From NCBI RefSeq assembly GCF_002865605.1, contig NZ_CP025583.1, forward strand, positions 910,501 to 974,500: a DNA stretch of 64,000 bases, written 5' to 3'. This stretch comes from Paracoccus jeotgali (lineage in GTDB: Bacteria > Pseudomonadota > Alphaproteobacteria > Rhodobacterales > Rhodobacteraceae). Below the pieces are notes generated by a model. That model searched no databases, was not told where the DNA came from, and saw nothing but the letters and a program-made list of their open reading frames with translations. Positions 17,475-25,715 of this stretch are shown piece after piece (the first letter of the stretch is position 1; each line of letters starts with the position of its first letter). The translations under genes and the position numbers were made by a program.

Positions 17475-18973
17475 CTACCCGCGCCATTTCCAAGGCAGCA
17501 GGTCATCGACCTTTGTGATCTTGTAATCAGGGATACGGGCCAGGGTGTCGGCGAGCCAGGCATGGGGATCGATGGCGTTGAGCTTGGCTGTTTCGATCAG
17601 GGTGTAGGCGATGGCGGCGGCCTTTCCACCTGCCTCGGAACCGACGAATAGGTAGTTTTTCCGCCCGAGGGCGATGGCGCGCATGCCGCGTTCGGCGGCG
17701 TTGTTGTCGAGCTCGAGGATGCCGTTGTCGAGGTAGGGGCGCAGGCGTTCCATCCTGGTGAGGGCGTATCGGATGGCGGCCGCTAGCGGGGATTTCCCCG
17801 AGATCGTGGTGAGTTGCATGGCCAGCCAGACTTCCAGGTCATCGAAGACCGGGGCGGCATGTGCCTTACGGAGTTCGGCGCGGCGGTCCGGTGGCGAACC
17901 TCGGGCTTCCTTCTCGACGGCATAGAGCCGGGCGATGCGGCCGATGGCCTCCTCAGCGATCGGCGAACCTTGCGATCGGTGGATGTCCACGAACTTGCGC
18001 CTGACATGGGCCATGCAGGCGACCTCGCGGATGGCGCCGGAACGGTAGAGATCCTCGAACCCGGCATAGCCGTCGGCATGCATCCAGCCGCGGAAACGGG
18101 CCAGATGATCCTTGGGGTGCTGACCCTTGCGGTCGCCCGAGAAGCGATACCATGCGGCAGGCGGAGCATCGCCATCCCATGGGCGCTCATCGCGGGCATA
18201 GGTCCAGAGCCGGGCCGTCTGGGTCTTGCCGGTGCCGGGCGCCAGCATCCGCACCGGCGTATCGTCGGCGAAGATCGCCTCGGCCGACAGGACATGGCGC
18301 CCGATGGCCTCGGCCAGTGGCTCCAGAAGGGTGGTGGTCTTGCCGACCCAGTCGGCCAGGGTCGATCGGTCGAGATCGAGCCCTTCGCGGCCGAAGATCT
18401 GGCTCTGGCGATAGAGGGGGAGATGGTCGGCATACTTGCTGACCAGCACATGGGCCAGCAGACCCGGCCCGGGGCGACCGCGCTCGATCGGGCGCGACGG
18501 CAGCGGGGCCTGGACGAAGCGTTCGCAGCAAGCGCAGGTCAGCCGGGGCGGACAATCCGGTTCACGATGAAGCGCCCAGGAACATACTCCAGCTCTTCCG
18601 TGACGTCCTCGCCGATCCGGCGCAGGCGACCGCCGCAATCGGCACAGGCATCGGCGCCGGGCATCAGTTCCACCTCCATCCGGGGGATATGATCCGGGAT
18701 CGGACGGCGCTTGGGTTTGCCCTTCTCCTCGATGTCCGGCAGACGCATCCGCGCCGTCATCGCGGCGGCCGCGATCTCGCTGGCCTCAAGAGCCAACTGA
18801 AGCTGTTCTGCCGTCTCCGAGGACGCGCCGAACCGGTGTGCCCGGTGCCCGGCCAGTTGGTGCCGCAGCTTCTCGATCAGGATCGCCTGCGCCTTCACCT
18901 CGGCCAGAAGCCGCGCGGTGAAGCTGCGCAACTCCTCGGGATCTTCCGGCAGGGTCAGGGTCTGATCGAGCAT
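17475..18973 (-). pseudogene. IS66 transposase TnpC, frameshifted
   Basis: The gene reads from [20 protein letters not shown] at 18973 through a leucine-rich helical region and a zinc-finger-like CADCGGRLRRIGEDV to VNRIVRP. It then hits a stop because one base is missing near 18546-18556. In the next frame it continues LTCACCERFVQAPLPSRPIE with the DDE IS66 core (AIFADDTPVRML, GWMHADGYAGFEDL, DNGILELDNNAAERGMRAIA) to the TAG stop at 17475. With the lost base restored it would be ~500 residues, normal for TnpC. Confidence 0.85.
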
Positions 18974-19033
18974 GCAAGGAGTTTATCCCACGGGATTCCT
19001 TATGGGAATCATTCTCTTGTGGCCCCCCCCTGA

Positions 19034-19379
19034 TTATCCCGCTGCCAAGGGCCGCCACGTTCGCTCCGGGGCACGCCAGTCGATCCCTTCCAGGAGCATC
19101 GACAACTGCGCCGGTGTCAGCGCCACCTTCCCCTCCTTGGCCGAGGGCCAGACGAACCGGCCCCGCTCCAGCCGCTTCATGAACATGCAGGCCCCTGGCC
19201 ATCCACCAGATGACCTTCACCAGATCACCGCGACGGCCGCGGAAGACGAAGAGATGCCCGCCGAAAGGATCCTGCTTCAGCACCGCCTCGGCCTGCGCCG
19301 CCAAGGAAGCAAAGCCCTTGCGCATGTCGGTGACCCCGGCAGCCAGCCAGACCCGCGTGTTGGCCGGAACCGGGATCAC
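19034..19379 (-). pseudogene. IS66 accessory protein TnpB, frameshifted
   Basis: It starts [20 protein letters not shown] and follows the TnpB pattern to DLVKVIWW. At about 19195-19212 the sequence lacks two bases relative to the family, and the frame leaves the expected [12 protein letters not shown]. The other frame continues the true C-terminus ([20 protein letters not shown] ... [10 protein letters not shown]) and stops at 19034-19036. Its start overlaps the tnpA stop by four bases. Confidence 0.85.
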
Positions 19380-19771
19380 GCCGAAAGTCCCCGGATCAGC
19401 CGCGCCAGCGCCTCAGGATCATAGCTGCCGCTGATCCGCATCCGGTGACCGCCCGCCAGCTCGATCTCGATGTGGTTCTCGGCGGCAGGTGCCGCCGGAG
19501 TAGACCTGGTCTCCGCGACGATCTCTACGGGCAGAAACCGCGCCTCCTCTGCTGGGGGCGCAACCGAGGTGGGGTCCGGCGCATAACGGGGATCGCGCAG
19601 CCACTTGAAGATCAGGTTCGCGTTCACCGCGTAGCGCCGCGCCACCTGAGCCACGGAAACGCCCGGCGCCGCCGTCTGGAAACAGATCGAACGCTTCTCC
19701 TCATCCGTCCAAAGTCGCTTCGTCCGACGCGCCACGCCATCACCATAGTGTCCACTATCAATGGTGGACAC
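19376..19771 (-). CDS. IS66 family protein TnpA (helix-turn-helix)
   Basis: This encodes 131 residues. The N-terminal helix-turn-helix ([20 protein letters not shown], then [20 protein letters not shown]) is the standard IS66 OrfA/TnpA. The C-terminal [20 protein letters not shown] is also typical. The gene appears complete and overlaps tnpB. It is required with TnpB and TnpC for IS66 transposition, but both of those are broken here. Confidence 0.85.
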   Translation of the reverse strand: MSTIDSGHYGDGVARRTKRLWTDEEKRSICFQTAAPGVSVAQVARRYAVNANLIFKWLRDPRYAPDPTSVAPPAEEARFLPVEIVAETRSTPAAPAAENHIEIELAGGHRMRISGSYDPEALARLIRGLSA

Positions 19772-21371
19772 TATCCGCCTCTTTCACCACGCGGCAGGGC
19801 GGTCAGGCCGGACGCTTACTTTGTCGGGGGTCACTGGAGTGATCGACATGGATATATTGAGCGTCATTCGACGTTGGGCACTTCGGGACAAGTTACCGAT
19901 CCGCGAGATTTCACGGCGGGCTGTCGCGCAATACTATCAGGCGTTACCTGCGTGCCGGGATCGTGGAGCCCAAGTTCAAGGCACCATCGAGGCCGAGCAA
20001 GCTTGATCCTTACGCAGAGAAGCTGTCGGGCTGGTTGTTGGCGCAGCAGCGCAAGCCGCGCAAAGAGCGACGAACGGCGAAGCAGATGCACGCTGATCTG
20101 GTTCAACTTGGATTTGATGGCTCCTACGAGCGGGTCTCGGCCTTTGTCCGCGCCTGGAGATCGGACCGGGCGCGCGCGCAGAACACCACAGACCGCGGGA
20201 CATTCGTGCCACTGGTGTTCAAGCCGGGCGAGGCATTCCAATTTGATTGGAGCGAGGACTACGCAATCATCGGGAGTGAACGGATCAAGCTGCAGGTCGC
20301 ACACATCAAGCTGTCGCACAGCCGCGCGTTCTTGGTCGAGGCGTATTTGCTACAGACACATGAGATGCTGTTCGATGCGCACTGGCATGCGTTCAGGGTC
20401 TTCGAAGGCGTGCCGGGCCGCGGGATCTACGACAATATGCGCAAGGCGGTAGACCGCGTGGGCGCTGGCAAGAAGCGCGACGTGAACGCGCGCTTCATGG
20501 CGATGACCAGCCACTACGTGTTCGAACCTGACTTCTGCAATCCGGCGGCGGGATGGGAGAAGGGCCAGGTCGAGAAGAACGTCCGCGATGCGCGCAGCCG
20601 GATGTGGCAGGTAATGCCATCCTTCCCTGATCTCAACGCGCTGAACCGGTGGCTGGAAGAGAGGTGCAAGGCGCTATGGACCGAGACCGGACACGGCCGC
20701 TTGCCAGGCAGCATCGCTGAGATCTGGGAGGCTGAGAAATCGTCGCTGATGCCTTTGCCCACGGCGTTCGATGGCTATGTCGAGCAAAATAAGCGGGTGT
20801 CACCGACCTGCCTCATCACGTTTGATCGCAATCGCTACTCTGTGCCCGCCAGTTTTGCGAACCGGCCCGTCAGCCTGCACATCTACCCCGAACGGCTGGT
20901 TGTCGTTGCCGAAGGGCAGGTCGTCTGTGAGCACCGGCGCATCATTGAAAGGTCGCACCGGCAACCGGGCCGCGTCATCTATGACTGGCGCCATTACCTC
21001 GCCGTGGTCCAGCGCAAGCCGGGCGCGCTTCGCAATGGCGCCCCGTTTGTCGAAATGCCGGAGGGCTTTCGTGAGTTGCAGAATCAGATGCTGCGCAGGC
21101 CCGGCCGCGATCGGGAGATGGTCGACGTCCTGTCATTGGTGCTGCATCACGACGAACAGGCCGTGCTTTGCGCGGTGGACATGGCACTGAAGGCCGGCGT
21201 GCCGAGCAAGACCCACGTGCTGAACCTGCTGCACAGGCTGGTGAGCGGCACGTCGGGCGAAAAGCCGGACGTGATGCCGCCTCCGGCCTTGATGTGAGGT
21301 GCTCCCCGGAAACTGGACACTGACGTAAGCTCGAGTTTTCTGTCTGCTGATCTTCGCCACGAAGGAGATCG

Positions 21372-21668
21372 ATGATGACGAAACGAAAGCAGCATGCGCC
21401 TGCATTTAAGGCCAAGGTGGCACTTGAGGCGCTGAAAGGCGAAGAAACCGTGTCGGAACTGGCGAGCCGGTTCGGCGTGCATCCGACAATGATCAATCAA
21501 TGGAAGCGCGCGCTGTTGGATGGCGCGTCCGGTGTTTTCGAGCGCGGCAGCCGCAAGGCACCGGTGATTGATGAAGATCAGGTCCGGGACCTGCACGCCA
21601 AGATCGGGGAGCTGGCGGTGGCCAATTCTTTTTTGGAAAGAAAGCTCAAGCCCTGGGGCGGGACGTGA
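21372..21668 (+). CDS. IS3-family transposase OrfA
   Basis: This encodes 98 residues from ATG 21372 (a second ATG at 21375), preceded by GAAGGAG. The helix-turn-helix KGEETVSELASRFGVHPTMI and the following coiled region (VRDLHAKIGELAVANSFLER) are typical of OrfA. It overlaps OrfB by four bases. A run TTTTTTGGAAAGAAAGC before the overlap could be the site of -1 ribosomal frameshifting that makes the OrfAB transposase, as known for IS3 elements. Confidence 0.88.
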   Translation: MMTKRKQHAPAFKAKVALEALKGEETVSELASRFGVHPTMINQWKRALLDGASGVFERGSRKAPVIDEDQVRDLHAKIGELAVANSFLERKLKPWGGT

Positions 21669-22528
21669 GGCGCGGCATGATCGAGCGCGACCATCCGGAC
21701 TTGTCGATCGGCCAGCAATGCGCGCTGCTGTCGATTCCGCGGTCGTCGTTCTACTACGCACCGCAGGGTGAGACGGAGCAGAACTTGGCGCTGATGCGGT
21801 TGATCGATGGACAGTTCCTTGAAACGCCGTTCTTCGGCGTTCGCCAGATGACGTGGCACCTGCGCAATCAGGGTCATGCCGTGAACGAAAAGCGCATCCG
21901 CCGGCTCATGCGCCTGATGGGGCTGATGCCAATCTATCAGAAGCCCAGCACCAGCAGGCCGGCGAAGGGGCACAAGACCTATCCTTATCTGCTGCGCGGG
22001 CTGCGTGTGGGCAGACCAAACCAGGTCTGGTGCGTGGATATCACCTACCTGCCAATGCGCCGCGGCTTTCTCTATCTGGTGGCGATCATGGACTGGCACA
22101 CCCGGATGGTGCTGTCCTGGCGGATCTCGAACACGCTGGACGCCGACTTCTGCGTCGAGGCGCTGAACGAGGCTATCTATCGGTTCGGACCGCCGGACAT
22201 CATGAACAGCGATCAAGGATCTCAGTTCACGTCGTTTGCTTGGATAGACCGCTTGCGCCGGTCGGGTATCCGCATCTCGATGGATGGCAAGGGGCGCTAC
22301 CTGGACAACATCTTTATTGAACGCCTCTGGCGCACGCTAAAATACGAGTGCGTCTATCTGCATGCCTGGGAGACCGGGTCCCACGCCCGCGCCGGCGTCC
22401 GCAAATGGATCGAGTTTTACAATCACCGCCGCCCGCACAAAGCCCTTGGCGGCCGACCACCAGCAGTGGTCTACTCACTGCAAATCGAAGCAACCCAACC
22501 CGATCAGCAGGAGCAAATCAGAGCTTAA
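21665..22528 (+). CDS. IS3-family transposase OrfB (DDE integrase core)
   Basis: This frame gives 287 residues, probably expressed mainly as a frameshift fusion with OrfA. It has an N-terminal HTH_21 region (FFGVRQMTWHLRNQGHAVNE) and an rve core with VWCVDITYLPM (first Asp), IMNSDQGSQFTS (second Asp) and LDNIFIERLWRTLKYE (Glu). It ends EFYNHRRPHKALGGRPP, as usual. No lesions are seen. Confidence 0.9.
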   Translation: MRRGMIERDHPDLSIGQQCALLSIPRSSFYYAPQGETEQNLALMRLIDGQFLETPFFGVRQMTWHLRNQGHAVNEKRIRRLMRLMGLMPIYQKPSTSRPAKGHKTYPYLLRGLRVGRPNQVWCVDITYLPMRRGFLYLVAIMDWHTRMVLSWRISNTLDADFCVEALNEAIYRFGPPDIMNSDQGSQFTSFAWIDRLRRSGIRISMDGKGRYLDNIFIERLWRTLKYECVYLHAWETGSHARAGVRKWIEFYNHRRPHKALGGRPPAVVYSLQIEATQPDQQEQIRA

Positions 22529-22637
22529 AAAGCGCCAGATACTGTCCAAGCAATGGGGAGCACCTCAATGCTGAGCAAGGAGCCCGAAGCGAACGTCGCA
22601 CGCTACGATGGGCTGCGCACGTCCGGAGGCAAACGCC

Positions 22638-23429
22638 ATGCGTCATGATCCCGCCGGAGCTGCCATCGTCATCATGCTCCGCAGTCTGAAGATGCCAGGC
22701 ATGGCCCAAGCAGTTCACGACCTCATGGAACAAGGTGCGCCTGCATTCGACGCGGCGATCCCGATCCTGTCGCAGCTGCTGAAGGCCGAAATGGCTGAGC
22801 GTGAAGTGCGGTCGATCTCCTATCACATGAAAGCCGCGCGCTTCCCGGCCCACAAGGACCTTTCTGGCTTTGACTTTGCGGCCAGCGAGGTCAACGAGGC
22901 CCTTGTGCGGCAACTTCATCGATGCGAGTTCTTGGATGCCGCAGAGAACGTGGTCCTGATTGGTGGGCCCGGCACCGGGAAGAGCCATGTCGCCACGGCC
23001 CTCGGTGTTCACGCCATCCAGCATCACCGCAAACGTGTGCGCTTCTTCTCGACTGTCGAACTGGTCAACGCGCTGGAACAGGAAAAGGCACTGGGAAGGG
23101 CCGGCAAGATCGCCGAGGCGTTGGTGAAAACCGAATTGGTGATCCTCGACGAGCTGGGATACCTGCCGTTTAGCGCCGCGGGCGGCGCGCTCGGGTTCCA
23201 CCTGCTCAGCAAACTCTACGAGCGCACCAGCGTCGTGATCACCACAAACCTGAGCTTCAGCGAATGGGCCAGCGTCTTTGGCGACGCCAAGATGACCACA
23301 GCGCTCCTCGATCGCCTTACCCACCGTTGCCACATTCTGGAGACCGGAAACGACAGCTACCGCTTCAAAGCCAGCTCGGAGACCGCGAAAAGAAAGAGAA
23401 AGGAGGCACAGACATTGACCACGTCATGA
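22638..23429 (+). CDS. istB: IS21 helper ATPase IstB
   Basis: This encodes 263 residues from ATG 22638, overlapping the istA stop. It is an AAA+ ATPase with Walker [15 protein letters not shown], Walker [14 protein letters not shown] and sensor [14 protein letters not shown]. IstB works with IstA in IS21 transposition. It is intact, but IstA is broken, so the element cannot move by itself. Confidence 0.92.
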   Translation: MRHDPAGAAIVIMLRSLKMPGMAQAVHDLMEQGAPAFDAAIPILSQLLKAEMAEREVRSISYHMKAARFPAHKDLSGFDFAASEVNEALVRQLHRCEFLDAAENVVLIGGPGTGKSHVATALGVHAIQHHRKRVRFFSTVELVNALEQEKALGRAGKIAEALVKTELVILDELGYLPFSAAGGALGFHLLSKLYERTSVVITTNLSFSEWASVFGDAKMTTALLDRLTHRCHILETGNDSYRFKASSETAKRKRKEAQTLTTS

Positions 23430-23505
23430 ACACACCGACATACTGACAGGCGGGTCAAATCTCGATGACAATGCTGGGTCAGTTCTCAGTGACATCCAAC
23501 AAACG

Positions 23506-25317
23506 CTAAAAACGTCTTGCGATGTCCGTCGCCTGCTTCATACTCTCCGCCGCCTTGGTGTTATCGCCATCCCTCCAGAAGACAGTATCGTCCAGCAGTG
23601 ACTGCTCCGTCTGCGGCGGGACGGTGATAATTATGATACCGAGGCCATAGTAGGAGTTGTAGTCAATAGACGATAGGACTGCGGTCTTTAGGTGATCAGA
23701 TAGCGTGGAATTGCCAATTCGGTGACGAATTATCCCAATATAATCCTCGAGCGACTTGCCAAGAATGCGGGCTTCCCGATCGACACCAACGACAAATTTA
23801 TCCCCAACTTTTCTCGGCGAAATCTTATCTAGAGCAAGTGCGCGATCAGCATCGGCTTGATTATCCGATACACCGATTAATATCTTTCCAGCGCGGGCAG
23901 GCCCATTGTTCGCAATGGCGCATATCGTCTGGATAATGCGGTCGACAAGCCCTTCGTTGAATTCTCTTTTTTCTCCTAGAGCTACCAAGCCCTGCTTCAG
24001 CTCATAGTATGATAACTCCGTAGAGGATCTGCGTATGGCGGAATCGATATCTACGGACGCGTGATTCGAGTATATCTCGGCCGACTGGTCTTGGTTCAGA
24101 AAATGAGGGCCGATGATCCCTTTGATCGTGTTGACATTAGTCCTCCTCTCTTCAGGCGAGGTAGCCCGACGTGACGTTTCGATCCTATTAGTCAGATTTA
24201 CTAACTGCCTCTTGAGCGCCGGATAATCACTGATCTTCTTCTTCTCCGCGATAATCATCTCATGAAATGCCACGAAGATCACCGAAAAAACAGCGGGGAA
24301 AGCGTTCGTGTTCCGTCTCTCGAATATTATGTTGCGGAGCTTCTCCGGACTTCCTGTGTTGCAAACTTCTTCAATCTGCTGTATGCAGAATTTTATCTCA
24401 TCCATTAGCTTTTCGGCGCCGTAAACCTTGAGCGCGTCAAGAACCGAGTTCGAACGCTCGGTTCCACTTTCATATATGTTATCAAGTTCGGCTTTAGACC
24501 GTTCGATCATTGACCCCGTGACGATGCAGGCTGCTATATCCGCAATGCACTGTTCATCCATGCTGTCCCGAAGATGCGTTGATCGAAGGATTCCCTGGTC
24601 AACCCAGAAGACTTCCTCCGCGCGCACCAAGTAACCGTGTTTGGTCATCGGCAGATCGATCGAGATACTCGGCATCTTCGCGAGAGGAAGCGATGCTTCG
24701 GACTCGTCGCCCCGGACAGTGCAAGCAATTGTCCTCACCAATTCGGAGAATTCGTTTTGAATTCCCGCCTGACGCCGCTCTTGATCGCTCAGCCGGTGAC
24801 CATAAGAGTTGATGCGATCGAATACATCATCAATCTCGCGCTCCGACGCCTTCCTCATGATGGAAATTGCGAGAGAATAATCCAAAAGCACGCCGACTTC
24901 TCTCGCTCCAATAACGTCGTCCTGCGACAACGGCTCAAACAGATTTCCCTCTCTACGCGCTTGGGCAGTCGGAAATTTGGAGACGTCAAAATACTTGCCG
25001 TCCACGGTCGGGAAGGACCCCTCGATGAACGAGATAATGGCATTCAGGCGCTGCAACCCATCAATGATTTCATACCGGTTCGGATCGTCGTCGCGTTCCG
25101 CGACCAGAATGGCCGGGATTGGATATTTCTTCAGGATGGATTCGACAAGCTTTTGCTTCTCTTCCAGCGTCCAAACCAGTTTGCGCTGATACCTCCGATT
25201 AACAAAAAGCCGATCGTCATTGTGCCAACCATACACTGACTGGACTGGGGTAGGTTGAGCAGCAACGTCGGCCAAAGCGTGATCTCCTGGTTGTTTCAGA
25301 GTTTCTCGCCTGTGCAT
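23506..25317 (-). CDS. DUF262 / AlbA_2 fusion protein, putative defence protein
   Basis: This encodes 603 residues. The N-terminal DUF262 (GmrS-like) domain has RRYQRKLVW (41-49), the DGLQR motif (86-90, in place of DGQQR) and FDRINSYGHRLSDQERRQ (166-183). A middle helical region follows. The C-terminal ~170 residues fit the Schlafen AlbA_2 domain: YYELKQGLV (437-445), TICAIANN (464-471), GKILIGVSD (477-485) and FWRDGDNTKAAE (580-591). The HNH DUF1524 nuclease found with DUF262 in GmrSD-type type IV restriction enzymes is absent, so AlbA_2 seems to replace it. The gene is clearly AT-richer than the chromosome, suggesting transfer. A role in anti-phage defence is inference from domains and island context. 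Confidence 0.65.
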   Translation of the reverse strand: MHRRETLKQPGDHALADVAAQPTPVQSVYGWHNDDRLFVNRRYQRKLVWTLEEKQKLVESILKKYPIPAILVAERDDDPNRYEIIDGLQRLNAIISFIEGSFPTVDGKYFDVSKFPTAQARREGNLFEPLSQDDVIGAREVGVLLDYSLAISIMRKASEREIDDVFDRINSYGHRLSDQERRQAGIQNEFSELVRTIACTVRGDESEASLPLAKMPSISIDLPMTKHGYLVRAEEVFWVDQGILRSTHLRDSMDEQCIADIAACIVTGSMIERSKAELDNIYESGTERSNSVLDALKVYGAEKLMDEIKFCIQQIEEVCNTGSPEKLRNIIFERRNTNAFPAVFSVIFVAFHEMIIAEKKKISDYPALKRQLVNLTNRIETSRRATSPEERRTNVNTIKGIIGPHFLNQDQSAEIYSNHASVDIDSAIRRSSTELSYYELKQGLVALGEKREFNEGLVDRIIQTICAIANNGPARAGKILIGVSDNQADADRALALDKISPRKVGDKFVVGVDREARILGKSLEDYIGIIRHRIGNSTLSDHLKTAVLSSIDYNSYYGLGIIIITVPPQTEQSLLDDTVFWRDGDNTKAAESMKQATDIARRF

Positions 25318-25715
25318 CAGTTTTCGTCAAGCTTGCTGCCGCCACTCGGTTCAGCTGCTTCCGCCTCCGCGTCGATCTCCCGCCGAAGATGTGGCGTCAG
25401 CGACGAATGTCCACATTGGCTCGATGCAGCGGTTGCCATGCCGCACCGCCGTCAGGCTGCTTACCGCCCGTTGCAGCCGTCATGTCGGTGCGCAAACACC
25501 AGTTGTTCTGATGCATCCATTGCTGAGCCCTCCATCCCTCGGCTCGATGGGATGAGCCGCTGAAACGAACTCCTGCGCGCTAACAAGAAGAGTGTGGCGC
25601 CGCTCATATCGCCGTTCTTCGGCCGGTTCGTGGCGCGGTATAAACGATACCCCATCCACACGGTTCACCCTTCGCGCAAGTTGCGGCACAAGGTGGGACC
25701 TGAAAGGACCTGCCG
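25318..25715. other. Non-coding or decayed stretch between the DUF262 and TniQ genes
   Basis: Short open frames exist on both strands but none has a recognisable protein pattern or a good ribosome site. The starts of the two flanking divergent genes leave room here for their promoters. Confidence 0.35.

Larger units (their letters stand above)
17455..19819 (-). mobile_element. IS66-family element inserted in the left part of the IS21 element
   Basis: The ends are perfect 21-bp inverted repeats starting GTAAGCGTCCGGCCTGACCG (17455-17475 and 19799-19819). An exact 8-bp target duplication, TTTGTCGG, flanks it at 17447-17454 and 19820-19827, the size expected for IS66. It holds tnpA, tnpB and tnpC in the reverse direction. 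tnpB and tnpC are frameshifted, so it is probably no longer autonomous. Confidence 0.92.
21295..22567 (+). mobile_element. IS3-family element inserted in istA
   Basis: The 13-bp terminal repeats TGAGGTGCTCCCC (21295-21307) and GGGGAGCACCTCA (22555-22567) bound 1273 bp. The target duplication is ATG (21292-21294 and 22568-22570). Both transposase frames are intact and overlapping, so this is the only IS in the window that looks active. A decayed 3' end of the same family lies at 7042-7193. Confidence 0.9.
19848..22648 (+). pseudogene. istA: IS21 transposase IstA, frameshifted and interrupted by IS3
   Basis: ATG 19848 starts MDILSVIRRWALRDKLPIRE. After ISRR, about five bases are missing (near 19920) and the helix-turn-helix continues in another frame as LSRNTIRRYLRAGIVEPKFK. 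The DDE core follows (FQFDWSEDYAII, GIYDNMRKAVDRV, GWEKGQVEKNV). At 21294 the frame is broken by an inserted IS3. Beyond the IS, from 22571, it resumes as [20 protein letters not shown] and ends at TGA 22646-22648, overlapping the istB start. Two independent lesions make it non-functional. Confidence 0.85.
17362..23501 (+). mobile_element. IS21-family element carrying nested IS66 and IS3 insertions
   Basis: Perfect 27-bp inverted ends are seen: 17362-17388 starts TGTTGGATGTCACTGAGAAC, and its reverse complement lies at 23475-23501. Each end also has a second, imperfect internal copy of the GTCACTGAGAAyTGACCCA-like motif, as is typical of IS21. Subtracting the two nested elements and their target duplications leaves ~2.49 kb, a normal IS21 length. 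istA and istB lie inside in order. No target duplication is evident outside (GGTTG versus AACGC), so one flank may have been lost or recombined. Confidence 0.85.

Noticed and set aside
19330..19345. TGACCCCGGCAG, matching the tRNA-Arg 3' end, as a possible att site
   Set aside because: The match is only 12 bases and lies inside the IS66 tnpB gene, where the sequence is explained by protein coding.
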